From: Sabethes cyaneus
Taxonomy: Eukaryota; Arthropoda; Insecta; Diptera; Culicidae
Direction: 5' to 3'
Length of the DNA stretch: 64,000 nt
NCBI RefSeq assembly: GCF_943734655.1
Contig: NC_071354.1
Coordinates: forward strand, 6,173,001 to 6,237,000
Below, one piece after another: positions 49,294-60,499 of this stretch. Positions within the stretch are counted from its first letter, which is position 1. Each line of letters begins with the position of its first letter. Under the pieces are notes generated by a model, which was not told the DNA's origin, did no database searches, and saw nothing but the letters and a program-made list of their open reading frames with translations. Position numbers and translations under genes: made by a program.

Positions 49294-50110
49294 GACGAAT
49301 AAAAATCCAAGGAGTATCCAAGGATATTCCAAAAAGAGTTCGGGAAATGTCCAAAATGAATCCAGTAAGAGTTCCGAACATAATCCAAAAGCAGTCAAAA
49401 GAACTTTAAAAGACGTCTCGAAACAATTGTAAAGAGCTCAGATAAAATACAAAAAAAATCCGAAAAAGGTTCAAGCCAAGTGCAAGAAGAGCACAAGAGG
49501 TTCAGAGAAAGTCCTCAATAGATAGTCAAGAAGTAACCAAATCAAGAGTCGGGTTAAAACACAGTCAAAGATGAGCCAAGAAAAATTAAAAAACGATAGT
49601 CAGAAGCAGAGAACGAACTCAAGAAAAGTCATAGAAAAAGTTGAAAAAGGGTTAAAGAGAGGCTCAAAAAAAGTTCTGAACAAGAATTCATTGAAGAATA
49701 GAAGAAAAACTTACAGAATGAAGAATGAAAAATGCAAACGAAAATCAAATTTCAATACAATGCGACAAACAATTAAAATAAGAAATTTAAAACAAAACAG
49801 AGAACAATCATAAACTGCCAAACAACAACTCGAAATGAATCTTAAAAGAAGTTTATGGCAAGGTCAAAATGAATCCAGAAAAAGTTCAAAATCGGCTCAA
49901 AAACATCCCAGTTTAAATAAGAAACTTCGAAAAGACTCGAAGAGCCCAAAATCGTGTAAAGCGGTCTAAAGTCAAAGAATACAAGACGACTCAGAGCCCA
50001 AAATGAGTTGGAAAAGAATCCTACGATAGTCTTAGAAGAGTTCAAAAATACTCTGAACAAAAAAATTCCAAAATTGATCCAACATGAGTTTTATAAATTT
50101 TAAAAGAAAA
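49294..50110 (+). repeat. Fuzzy CCAAAAAGAGTTC repeat
   Basis: Degenerate words such as TCCAAAATGAATCC, AAAAAGAGTTCGG and AAAGTCGAAG with variable period. Noncoding. Confidence 0.6.
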
Positions 50111-50210
50111 AATCAAAAAATCACTGTCAAAACAATTCAATAGGAAGCCAATTTGGCGTCCAAAAAATTCAAGAAAACCCGAAAAACTACGAAACACATT
50201 ACTGTCTTTT

Positions 50211-50283
50211 GATGGCATTTAAGACCAAAATTGGTCAAGAAAATCGTCATAAGAGTACAATAAAACTTACATTGTTGCTTGGG
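50211..50283 (-). mobile_element. Partial copy of the CCCAAGCAACAAT MITE
   Basis: GATGGCATTTAAGACCAAAA, TTGGTCAAGAAAATCG and TACAATAAAACTTACATTG match the element at 42572-42679 read in reverse, including the terminal TTGTTGCTTGGG. The left end is diverged or lost. Confidence 0.75.
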
Positions 50284-50309
50284 TGACCTTCTGGCATGCA
50301 AAACAAAAA

Positions 50310-51185
50310 AAAAACTAAGAGTAAGAGTCAAATAATAAGTGCATTTTCTTTTGTGCTTTTTTGAGATCCAACTGTTCGGGACGGGAAAAAAGAGAGGAAA
50401 AGAAGAAATTGGGAGAGAAACAGGAAGGCAAAAAAGAGGCAAAACGACGAGAAAGAAGGAAAAACCATAAACAAAAGACAGAAAATGAGGACAAACTGAA
50501 CAGAAAAAAATCCCACAGAGAAGAAGATAAACGATAAAAGTAAACAAGGAAAACAGTGAGGAAAAATAAAAACGGAGAATAAAGGGGAAACGCAGGGTAT
50601 AAGAAGAAGAACGGAACAGACGAAAACAAGAAAGAGGAGTTAACGTGACAAAAAATAGTAACGTAACAAAGAACGAGACTGAAAAAGTGGAAAAACGGAA
50701 GGAAAAGTGAAAAACAAGAGTAAAATTAGTACTGATAACGGCGAAAACAAATTGAAAAATCCATAAAAGAGATAAAAAAGAGAGAAAAAGAAGAAAAACT
50801 GAAATGAGAAAAAAACGAAAGAAAAATCTTGACATAATGGAAGGAAAAGCAGGGCGCAAGAAAGAGAAAAAAAGTATAAAAGAATAAAACAGGAGAATAA
50901 AGGGAAAACGAGGCAAAAAGAGAGCGGAAGGGGCGAGAGAACGGCAGCAAAATGTAAAGAAAATGAGAGAATAGAAGGAAAAACGAAGTTGGACTGGATA
51001 GAAAAAGAGAAAAAACGCAATAAATAAGAAGAAAACGGAATAGAAAAGGCGGAAAATAAAAGGAGAAAATACGGAAGCAGGAAAATTAAGGAACGAGAAA
51101 GAGAGGAAAATGGAGCGATAAAAAAAATTAAAGACAAACGGGAAAAAATGGAAAGCAGAACGCAAGAGAATAGTAAGAAAATGTT
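50310..51185 (+). repeat. Purine-rich fuzzy repeat, second block
   Basis: Same style as 47481-48648 (GGAAAAACG, GAGAGAAAAAG, AGACGAAAAC). The reverse frame of 393 codons spanning it is composition-driven. Confidence 0.65.
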
Positions 51186-52980
51186 TGTTTCCATGTCTAT
51201 ATTTGACACAAAATTGAACCCAAAATTGGAATTTTAGTTTTGGGTTTAGACTAAAACTTGTTTTAAACTGATTTAATTTTGTTCTCACTTTCACCATCTT
51301 TAAAAAATACTTAATCAATTGTGTTTAAGTGTTCAAATTCTGATATTATTTCAATTCAATCACCTCTCTCAAATTTGTCCAGCTTTTTTTAATTAACCAT
51401 AATTTTTCAAATTGATATCCCACCCTGGGCACACCAGTGGTGATTCACACAACACACCAGAGGAAACAAACCGTTACAGATTTAATTCACTTTCCTTCCG
51501 AGCAGCATTGAAAGCGTGGCTGTGGTCGGCCGGCAGAAAAAGAACCGTCTCCTGTTTCCAGTGCGTCACATGGCATGGTCGCGAAATTACATAACCACGG
51601 TTGACGGTACCGGCGAGTGTACCGGCAGTTTCGATCTCCCCAAGGTGACCCCCGAGCACCCGAGTCGAATGACAAATTACGTTAGCTAAGAAGTTTCAGC
51701 GTCCACAAGTCATTGGCAGGCTGGTCATCAATCTTTCGCGGTTGAATTTCGATAATAGATTAGGTAGCAACGCTGTGCGAATCGGATTGTTCAAACCTTA
51801 CCAATTAAACGGGTTTGTTTGCATTCTACAAAAGCTCTCGTCGCTGCATTCCCCCCCTCAAAGGACATCTGCTAATCAATTTAGAAGCTCTCACAATTAG
51901 GAACTGACCCATTAAGATATCGATATTTCTTTCTTCGCCCTAAGGCAATGAAAAGTAAGTATCTTTTCCACTGGGTCCTTCAGCAGGCCGTACCTTATTG
52001 AAAGGCAGCAGTAATCGTTTCCATCTGATAATTGTCCAATGAGAAATTTCCTCCCCTCGCTCCTCGCTCGCTCCGGTCTCGGTCGGCGTTTTATTGATGG
52101 CTACCATGCCACCTAGCTAGATCGTTAACACAGCGCCGTGGAGGAGAGTGGGGCCATCCGAAATCGACCATTACCCTGAAGGAAGCAGGAAGCAGGGATG
52201 AGCAGACGATGACAGTCGTGATAAAGTGAAAAGATCAATTTCACATTGAATGGCAGTCAGTTAGGATTTTTTTCCCTTCCGCTTTTCGCTTCGCTTATCG
52301 ACTTTCACCGTCGTCTCCGTCCTCCTCTGGCTTCGTGAAACTGAAACTGGAAGTGATTGTTTGACAGCACCGAATCGTCTCGCTGTGGGGTTCCGGTCCT
52401 CGGGTCGACAGTCGATGGTCTTCGGTCGATCGGTTCTCAAGCGAAACCTCAAGTGGACAACCGGTGCGCGGTGGAAGCCATTTAATTTCCAGCTGAATTT
52501 TCCCATTTTACTTTACCGAGTAAGAGTCACTTGAATGTCGCGCGGGACGACGACGACGGTGATGGTCGGACAGGACACTGTACATCGAAACAGTGGAACG
52601 GAGGTACCTAATATCGGTGGAAGCAATCTGAAGCAGCCGACCAGCAAAATGCTGATTGAAATCGATTTTTGCGGAAAATTCATTCCTCCTGTCAGTGCAG
52701 TGGTGGCAGTGGGGTACCTTTATTTGAATGGTCAAACTCTCGACCCCGAATCAAATCGAAATCGAATGAAGCCCTAATTGATAGATTCATTTCGTGGGAA
52801 GCTAACGTCCGTACGGCATTGCTATCGATACGAAAAGATTACGTAGGGAGCATGAATTAGATAATTACTAGGGGGAAAGGTGGTGCTGAATTGAGGCACG
52901 AGGTTGAATAACTTTTCCACGTGTATGAACTTTTTCACGAACAGTGAAAAAAGTTTTTTCGCCCTCGTTATAGAAGGACA
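51186..52980. other. Mostly unique DNA with no recognised gene
   Basis: GC-richer from 51.4 to 52.8 kb. The best frame with a true ATG is 52535-52777 (80 codons), which shows no domain, signal or known family. I could not support calling it. Confidence 0.35.
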
Positions 52981-53560
52981 CAAAAATGTCACGTGTTGCC
53001 CAATTTTCCCAACTTTTGAACTTTACGTCCCATTGACGTCTAAGTACGAAGCTAACCGCTCATAATTTCCACTAGCGTGCTCAGACATAAACAAAAGGGA
53101 GATGGGGGGCACTAAGCCGTTCAGAAGTATGGTTTTCCCTGAAAACCCGGGTATATCGGGCGATTAGATTGAAAACTACAAACTTTTGGGTGCAATTTGA
53201 TTGAAAATTAAAGTTGAATTTCGACTTGACATCGGACTCAACATACGGCACTTGATTTTGGATTCATTCGAGCTGGTAGCTTTATTTCAAATAGCACTGG
53301 AAATTGGACTTAAAATTGGATTTAAAATTAGGTTTAAATAGGGAAGAATTTGGACTGAAAGTTTTACTTAAAATTAGAAAATTGGAATTGAATTAGACTT
53401 GAAAATGGGCTTAAAATCAGACATGTTACTGGACTTGAAATAGAACTTGACATTGGACATTAAATAAGATTTTAATTTGGACATGGACACGAAACTAAAT
53501 ACAGAGTTTTACTAGCAAATAAAATTAACAGATTTTAATTTGCTCTCTTATACATGTTTT
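52981..53560 (+). repeat. Head module 2 with GGACTTAAAATTGG fuzzy repeat
   Basis: 53010-53072 is the reverse complement of 45820-45890, while 53075-53240 is a direct relative of 45905-46100 (CACTAGCGTGCTCAGACATA, GATTAGATTGAAAACTAC). The fuzzy repeat at 53240-53520 then follows in the same order as in module 1. Confidence 0.7.
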
Positions 53561-53757
53561 ACATTCTTTCTGTTCCGTTTTTCCACTTTTTGTTCTGTTT
53601 TTTATTCTGTCCTGTACCATTTTGCTGAGTTTTGCTCTCGCTGTCTTCTTCTACTTTTCGGTACGTGAAAAGAGAAAAAGGTGTAAGAAAACAAGCAGAG
53701 AAAATAGGCGAAACGAGACAAAAAAGATTTGTCCCGTACTCGTCCCGTACTATTTGT
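53561..53757 (+). repeat. Short pyrimidine-rich fuzzy block and unique spacer
   Basis: TTCTGTTCCGTTTTTCCACT and similar words mirror the block following (GAGTA)n at 47033. The last 100 bp are purine-rich. Confidence 0.5.
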
Positions 53758-53850
53758 ACCCAAGTAACAATTCTAAGCCAGCTGGTTTTACTTGAATTTT
53801 ATAAAGGTTTTATTGCAGTATTAATCATTACCTCTGGTTTTATTGTGGTA
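53758..53850 (+). mobile_element. MITE end fragment (CCCAAGTAACAATTC)
   Basis: The terminus is of the same style as the MITE at 42572, followed by TTATAAAGGTTTTATTGCAG. It is cut by the start of the dispersed repeat copy B at 53851. No right end was found. Confidence 0.45.
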
Positions 53851-54004
53851 CTAGCTGACCCGACAAACTTCGTATTGCCACAAATTAACCTATGTTGTAC
53901 ATAGATCATCGGATGATCTTTGTTACAATCTCGAGTTTTGCAAGTTTCTGTGGAGTTCAACCTTAGATGATTCATTTTGGCAGTTACGTAACTATGAAAG
54001 CTTC

Positions 54005-54301
54005 CCAGGTAACCAATAAGCATCACCAATGCTATTCAAATGTAGGCCAATATGCATTTAAGTCGCCTTAAATGCTACTTAAATGCTATTTTGGCAAAAT
54101 ATACAGCTACTTTACTAATAACCTTCTTATAGTGCTGACAATACTAATTTACAGCTGATTACCGACACGAAGAATTTGAATACAATTTTGGATGCCAATT
54201 TACAACACCTATGCAGTCAAAAGCTAATATACAACAACGTGCAGTTTAAAATGCCAGATACGCTGATTTGCTGCTTATGTTAATGCTTATTAGTTACCAG
54301 G
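54005..54301. mobile_element. 297-bp MITE (CCWGGTAACYAATAAGCAT ends)
   Basis: Left tip CCAGGTAACCAATAAGCAT and inverted right tip CCTGGTAACTAATAAGCAT form terminal inverted repeats. The interior is AT-rich with GCAT/ATGC words and no coding frame. It lies within copy B of the dispersed repeat. The target duplication is unclear. Confidence 0.7.
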
Positions 54302-54822
54302 AATGGGTAGTTTACTATACAAATTTGCAATATTTCCTCACAGTAAAGTAGAAAACAACTCCCCTGTCCTCTCAGTGCATAGCCAGAAAGCGGATAGTAA
54401 TATTCGCCATGATTGTACAACATTTCGCTGAATATCATTTTGCGAAAAACCTTAAGCGGAATGTGCCATTTCACGGAAAACTTTTTGTGTGGAAAGTATC
54501 ATTTCGCAATCCTCTCCTAACTCGCTATCGCTCGTTCCAGGAAACCCAGGTAGACCCAGGAAAACAAATAAACCTAGACAGTAGTGATTTCTGCGGGGAG
54601 TTGCCTCCCCCCAGTGGGCGGCGCTTACGACGGCGGGTCGCCGGCAACACTCGCGGCCGTCTCGTACTGAATGATCTAGTGTTACTATAGATAGTTTTTG
54701 TGGTCTTGTTATTGACTATAAAACATTAGAAAGAGTCTCGAACTTCTCGAGTTCGATTAGTTTTTGAGTATCGCAAAAATTTCTGTTTTATTTGTATGAG
54801 AGTCCATATCCCCGTATCACAG

Positions 54823-54850
54823 CACAGAGGGGCCGGGCCGGACAAAAATG
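54823..54850 (+). promoter_or_regulatory. 12-RSS-like transposon end
   Basis: CACAGAG, then GGGCCGGGCCGG (12 bp), then ACAAAAATG. Against the vertebrate signal consensus the heptamer has one mismatch to CACAGTG and the nonamer matches ACAAAAACC at seven positions. The spacer is entirely G and C, unlike its surroundings. Confidence 0.75.
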
Positions 54851-55352
54851 CCAAAATCGATTTTCGATTTTTATTGTTTTTATATTTTTTCTTAAATGTA
54901 CTATCATTAAATATATATTTGCCAAACTTTGAAGTAAATCGAGTAAAAACTAGAGCTTGCACAATTTTTTGAAGATTCCAAAGTCAGTGAAATTTGTTGA
55001 AATTCGTAATGCGAAAACTTTACTCCCTTTGATATTTAACTCGTTATAGTTAGTTTAAAATATTGAACACCAGTACATGCAAAGATGTGTTTTGATAGGA
55101 AATTTTCTTGGGAATCCAATGGGATTTTTAGATTTCACAAAACTTCATTGTTATAAAAGTTACAATATAAAATACACATTTTTATTTGATTTTTAAACAG
55201 TGTTTCGGTCTGTAGGACGTCATCTACTTAGGAGTGCATACTAGTGCATCGACCGCTCATGTTTCATTTTACTGGAAATTTTGTCTAGTTTTTAAAAATC
55301 ATAGTGGCATCTTGCGCCGTTCTGCGCCAGGGTTTCAAATTTGATGAATTCT

Positions 55353-55751
55353 GAATAGGGTTGGCGCGATCACTTTGACTCAATTCACATTTATTTGACA
55401 GCACCGTCTCAATTAAGCAGAATTTGAAAAAGTTCTGTATGACGTATTTGTAGAGCTAGTTATAATGTACAATTTTGCTGAATAAAGCTAGGTTGTATCT
55501 TTTGTAATCACTGTGCTACAATGCTGCTGCCCCGTTGGTAGTTAAGTGAATGCTCATTTGGTTACCAACAGGGTAGCAACCGTATAGTACCTTAAATACA
55601 AAACATACAGCTTAGCTTTATTCAGCAAATTTGAAGACAATAACTAGCTCTACAAATGCCCCATATGTAACTTTTTCAGATTCTGCTTGATTGAAACGGT
55701 ACGGTCAAATGAATGTGAATTGAATCAAAATGATTGTGCCATGCCTGATTC
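55353..55751. repeat. Inverted repeat inside the Transib-like element
   Basis: Arms of about 185 bp (from GAATAGGGTTGGCGCG at 55353 and GTGCCATGCCTGATTC ending at 55751) pair through TTTGTAGAGCTAGTTAT and GCTGAATAAAGCTA, meeting near 55552. It may be a foldback MITE nested in the larger element or an original part of it. Confidence 0.8.
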
Positions 55752-56221
55752 TTTATTATTTCTTTATCATCTTAATTATCTGAAAGCGAACAAAATCTAT
55801 CTCTGATTATGTAGCTTCCATGTTAGGTTACTATTTTTGTTATCCATCAATATCTTTCACATAGCTTCAAAATTCCAAGGATAGCAAGAAACACTATAGC
55901 CAAAAAAAATAGTTTTAATCTGCTATTTGACATACGTAAATATGAAATAATCGTTGAAATTGAAACACAGTTATGTTTTGAAAACATGAGCTTGCAAAAT
56001 TTATTTTATTTTTAGTAGTTCAGTTTGTTGCAAAACACTCAGAACAGAATACATAAAATGTATATACAGAAAATAAAGTATATGATTTACAGTATTAATA
56101 TTTTTTTAATCAACCCCAGACGTTCATATGATAATTTTAGAACATTTTAGATGCAAAAATCAGATTCAGCGACCCAAAATTACCTTTAGGAGGCATTTTC
56201 AGCATCTTTGGACAACTTTTT

Positions 56222-56260
56222 CATTTTTGTCCAGCTTTTGTATGGAGAGGATCCATTGTG
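56222..56260 (-). promoter_or_regulatory. 23-RSS-like transposon end
   Basis: On the minus strand: CACAATG, a 23-bp spacer beginning GATCCTCTCC, then ACAAAAATG. The first eight bases CACAATGG fit the tip expected for Transib elements. Confidence 0.75.
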
Positions 56261-57450
56261 CACAGGGGTGAGAGGTCTCTAACTATCATAAAATAATTTC
56301 AAGACTCAAAAATCTCCCACATGCCAAATTTGGTTCCATTGGCTTGATTAGTTCTCGAGATAAGAGGCCACTTTCATTTGTATGGAAGCCCACCCTCTTA
56401 AAGGGAAGATGGGTCATAACTCGTTTTCTAAAGAGGAGAGGGGTCTCAATTCACCATAGAAAAAAATCTTGCCTCCAAAACCACTTACATGTCAAATTTA
56501 GTACCATTTGCTTGATTATTTCTCGAGTTATGAGGAAATTTGTTTTTCATTTGTATAGGAGCCCCCCCTCCTAAAGTGGGGAGGGGTCCTAATTCACCAT
56601 AGAAAATATTCTTGCCTACAAAAACACTCACATGCTAAATTTGGTTTCATTTGGTTGATTAGTTCTAGAGTTAGGAGCAAATTTGTATTTCGTTTGTATG
56701 GGAGCCCCCCCTCCTAAAAAGGTAAGGGGTCCTAATTCATCATAGGAAAAAAGGTTGCCTCAAAAAACACCCACATGCCAAATATGGTTCCATTGGCTTG
56801 ATTAGTTCTCGAATTATGAGGAAATTTGTGTTTCATTTATGTAGAAGCCCCCCTCTTAAAGTGGGGAGGGGTCCCAATTCATCATAGAAAAAATTTTTGT
56901 CGCGAAAAACACCCACGTGCCAAATTGGGTTCCATTTGCTTGATTAGTTCTCGAGTTATGAGGCAATTTGTATTTCGTGTGTATAGGAGCCCCCCTCTTA
57001 AAGTTGGGAGGGGTCCTAATTCACCATAGAAAATTTTCTTGCCCTCGAAAACCTTCACATGCTAAATTTGGTTCCGTTTGCTTGATTAGTTCTCGAGTTA
57101 TGAGGAAATTTGTATTTCATTTGTATGGAAGCCCCCCCCCCCCTCTTAAAGGGGAGAGGAGTCATAATTCCTCTTCTAAAGTGGGGAGGGGTCCTAATTT
57201 ACCATAGAATAAATTCTTGTCACCAAAAACACCCACATGCCAAATTTTGTTCTATTTGCTTGATTAGTTCTCGAGTTATGCAGAAATTTGTGTTTCATTT
57301 GTATGGGAGCCCCCCCTCTTAGTGGGGGGAGGGGTCTCTAACCATCACTAAAACCTTTCCTGGCCCCAAAAATTCCTACATGCAAATTTTCACGCCGATT
57401 GGTTCAGTAGTTTTCGATTCTATAAGGAACATCCCGACAGACAGAAATCC

Positions 57451-58430
57451 ATTTTTGCCTTTCTACTATATAAATATATAGTATAAAGGTATAGAAATCA
57501 CTTGGAAAACCGGAAATGGAAAAAAGGTCCTGCGGGCCGAATGTCATATGCCATTCGACTCAGTTTTGAAAACTGAGCATTTTCTGTGTGTGTGTATGTA
57601 TGTGTGTGTGTGTGTATGTGTGTGTGTGTGTGTGTATGTGACGCTTTTAATCTCACTCACTTTTCTCGGAGATGGCTAGACCGATTTTAATGTTCTTAGT
57701 GTCAAATGAAAGGTCTAGGTGTCCCATTGGTCGCTATTGAATTTCATACTGATCGGACTTTTAGTTCAAAAGTTATGTATAAAAATACGAAAAATATGGG
57801 ACTTCATTATCTCATAGGTCCCTTAACCGATTTGAACAAAATTGATTGCATATGAAAGAGGAGCCTTGCAAACCCTTAACTTCCAAATTTCATGATGATT
57901 GGACTTGTAGTTTGAAAGTTACATAAAGAAATGTGAAAAAATAGTATTTAAAACATATTTTTGTAACATATAAGCATTAATTCAATGAAAAACATCACAC
58001 ATTTTATTATTATTTGAAAATTACTGCTGAGATCTATCAAACAAAACCGAGTTATTGAAAATCGGACGGTTCATTCAAAAGTTATTTAAACTTTAACATT
58101 TAAGCACCGTATATTAAACTTTTAAAACGTGTGAAATCAAAACAAATGTTGATAGTATTCAATGTGTGTGATATATGAGTGTATGTATGTATGTGTGTAT
58201 AAATGTATGTATGTATGTGTGTATGCATGTATGTATGTGTGTGTGTATGTATGTATGTATGTATGTATGTATGTATGTATGTATGTATGTATGTATGTAT
58301 GTATGTATGTATGTATGTATGTATGTATGTATGTATGTATGTGTGTGTGTATGTGGTGACAATTCGCAATTTTTAAATTTGCATTTAAATTCAAGAAAAG
58401 TAAGAAACATGTCAATTGTCTGAAGTTTTT
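57451..58430 (+). repeat. Interspersed repeat with GT/GTAT microsatellites
   Basis: Starts CTTTCTACTATATAAATATA and includes ATAGAAATCACTTGGAAAAC and GATGGCTAGACCGATTTTAA. It contains a GT/GTAT tract at 57586-57640 and a longer one at 58176-58354. No coding frame and no class assignment. Confidence 0.55.
58176..58354 (+). repeat. (GTAT)n microsatellite
   Basis: An imperfect start becomes a run of more than twenty perfect GTAT units, ending in GTGTGTGT. Frames across it (YVCM, IHTY) are artefacts. Confidence 0.95.
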
Positions 58431-58454
58431 GAAGCCTCTTAGTGGAATACGAAC

Positions 58455-59422
58455 TTTGAAATTAAAGAAAAGAAAAAACTTTTACCGACTAAATTCCACT
58501 ATTTAAGGGGAAACCGAAAGTGGCTCAAAGATGACTGGATAAATGGCTACCATTCGAAGCATGTATTGTTTTGCGCCTTAAAAATGCATCTGTATTGGCA
58601 GAGCACGCTTTCGCCACGTAATCAGTGCTTCCAGCGCTGTTATAATGTCCTAAAACTTGTAATTCAATTTATCGATCTGCTGTGTATCAATAAACGCTCA
58701 GCAAAACATAATTGCTAATGGAAAATAAATTTAACTGAACATATCGATCATTACGTGTTCATAAAAGCGACCAATGTATAATTTGGAATTAGTTAATAGA
58801 TATTTGGTTACGCACATATTTCGTTGAACTAGCGATTTCCGAAAAAGCAGCAACACAGTATCAAACTTTCATCACATCAATGAGCTTTTAAAGAGGTTTC
58901 AACTTTCGCCGCATCGATGAGCTTAGAGTGAAATAAACAAACAAAACGCAAACGCAGAAATCAAAAACGCAATCCGATGCAAGCGGATTAATTAAACATC
59001 CTAGTGATCCTACGCATTATTCAGTTGCTGCTGTTAATTTTGATTGAATCGGAATGCCTTGATAAAGAAAACAAACCCTTTTTCGGGATGTTTGTAGTTA
59101 GTGCGGTTGGCTGCGGATCAGCTGTTTATGTTTGCAAGCTCCGCTATTTGACATATATTACCAATACTAATGCAATATTCAAATAAACGTTTAGGTTTTT
59201 AACGAACACATGAGATGTACAGTACAGTGTTTGTCGCACTAACACAATAACGTTAGCCACTTTCGGTTCCGCCTTAATATTTATTCGCGACAGATACGTA
59301 TACGCTTTGAAATGAGACACTGATGAAGCCTGCACGTCGTAGGCGAACTACGTATCTGTTGCAAATAAATATTAAATAGTGGGATTCAATCGAAAAGTTT
59401 TTTCTTTTCTTTGATTTCAGAT
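58455..59422. mobile_element. DNA element with about 75-bp inverted ends, carrying a nested MITE
   Basis: The left end (TTTGAAATTAAAGAAAAGAA to AACCGAAAGTGGCT at 58534) is inverted at the right end (AGCCACTTTCGGTTCCGCC to TTTTCTTTGATTTCAGA at 59422). The right copy is split by a 94-bp insertion. The 700-bp interior has no recognised protein. Confidence 0.7.
59278..59371. mobile_element. 94-bp TTAA-flanked MITE
   Basis: Terminal repeats TATTTATTCGCGACAGATAC and TATTTATTTGCAACAGATAC (inverted) are flanked by TTAA at 59274-59277 and 59372-59375. TTAA targets are typical of piggyBac-type elements. It interrupts the right terminal repeat of the element at 58455-59422, whose left repeat shows the uninterrupted sequence. 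Confidence 0.75.
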
Positions 59423-60499
59423 TTTAATGGTCATTTTGTTCACTTGCTGTTACTCACAATTGTACAAGAAAAGCAAAAAGCGAAGAAAAGAAGTTAAATT
59501 AAGCATGTAGGTATAGTGGTATATAGGATTAAAAATACAAGTGAGTTGATTTTTCCAAATAAATTTATACAAATTTCAAACAAATTTTGCGCATCAATAG
59601 ATGCTCTTTTTAATCAATAGATACTAGAGCTTAGAAATGTTATATGAAAAATAGGAAGTAAACGTTGCACGGTAGTAATTTTGTAAGATTTGTTTTCGTT
59701 AGTGACATTTTAAAGGACAGATGTCTTATGTCATGTATCATGTTTTAATAAATAAATCAAAAATGACAAGCACTGGAAATCATATCGATCATATTTCCCA
59801 TTCTCAAGCATGTTTGTGACGCAGCATTTGCACTATTTCTCGACCTCATCTTGTTTTCCTAACCCTCTAACATTGAAAAAAGGTTGCGATCAAGCTAATG
59901 ATTATCTTTGCTTGAAAGTACATTCAAAAGAAGCTTAAGTTTCGATTTTCATGCAAAAGTAATTATCTGAATGAGCGCCAGCTAAGAAAAAGTTCAATTT
60001 CTCTTTTTCATATCTAATGGTCTATTCAGTTATTTTTTCTAATTCAGATATATTGCAAAATTGAAGCGAAGCAAACTAATAGTAAAATTTTTAGATTAAT
60101 CATTTTGTTGTCGATATCCTTTTTCTTCAAAAGCGAAGTACAATAATAATTTTTCTGAACTCTTGTTTTTCAAAGATGCTAGCTTTTGTACACATGGTAT
60201 TAATATCAAAATATCAAAAAATCTGCTGTGAACACATATTTTATATAGTCAATTCAAAACAAGTTTCATATGTGGCTCTGAAGCCCGAAAGTTAACGCCG
60301 ACCGATTATAAAACTAAATAAGGTGTTACAAGTATTTACGCACCCAAGGAAAGAAAATTTAATTATTCTACGCAATACGTTGAGAATTTTACTGGCAAAT
60401 AAGGATTTTGAGGAATACGGAACGGATATTTAAAAATATAGTCAAGTTAATTATAAATAGATGTTCCTCAGAAATTAAATAATGATTATTGTGGCAGTA
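59423..60499. other. AT-rich DNA with no feature seen
   Basis: No frame of interest and no tandem or inverted repeat that I could delimit. Confidence 0.4.

Larger units (their letters stand above)
54823..56260. mobile_element. Transib/RAG-like non-autonomous element with 12/23 ends, 1438 bp
   Basis: Left end: heptamer CACAGAG (54823-54829), a 12-bp spacer, nonamer ACAAAAATG (54842-54850). Right end read inward: heptamer CACAATG (56254-56260), a 23-bp spacer, the same nonamer ACAAAAATG (56222-56230). The direct repeat CACAG lies at 54818-54822 and 56261-56265. Removing the element and one CACAG restores the sequence of copy A at 26278-26282. A 5-bp duplication, CACAATGG-type tips and similarity of ends to V(D)J recombination signals are known properties of Transib elements, the proposed relatives of RAG1. 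The interior contains a large inverted repeat (55353-55751) and no frame able to code a transposase, so it must have moved with an enzyme supplied elsewhere. The left heptamer deviates from the usual CACAATG/CACAGTG. Confidence 0.8.
53851..57450 (+). mobile_element. Dispersed repeat, copy B (contains nested insertions)
   Basis: Same start as copy A (CTAGCTGACCCGACAAACTT) and the same set of 140-150 bp internal units from about 56320 to 57340. It carries two nested insertions: a MITE at 54005-54301 and the Transib-like element at 54823-56260. It retains a 5' segment (about 53945-54606) absent from copy A. The 3' end is truncated after GACAGACAGAAATCC, where another repeat begins. No protein is encoded. 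Confidence 0.8.

Noticed and set aside
50137..51318. 393-codon hydrophobic reverse-strand frame
   Set aside because: It covers a purine-rich fuzzy repeat. The Phe/Leu/Ser bias is explained by composition and no domain is visible.
52535..52777. 80-codon frame with a true ATG
   Set aside because: No recognisable features and a weak start context; length is within chance expectation for this much unique DNA.
54823..56260. hAT assignment for the 1438-bp element
   Set aside because: The tips loosely recall CA-GGG, but the duplication is 5 bp rather than 8 bp and the 12/23 heptamer-nonamer layout fits Transib better.
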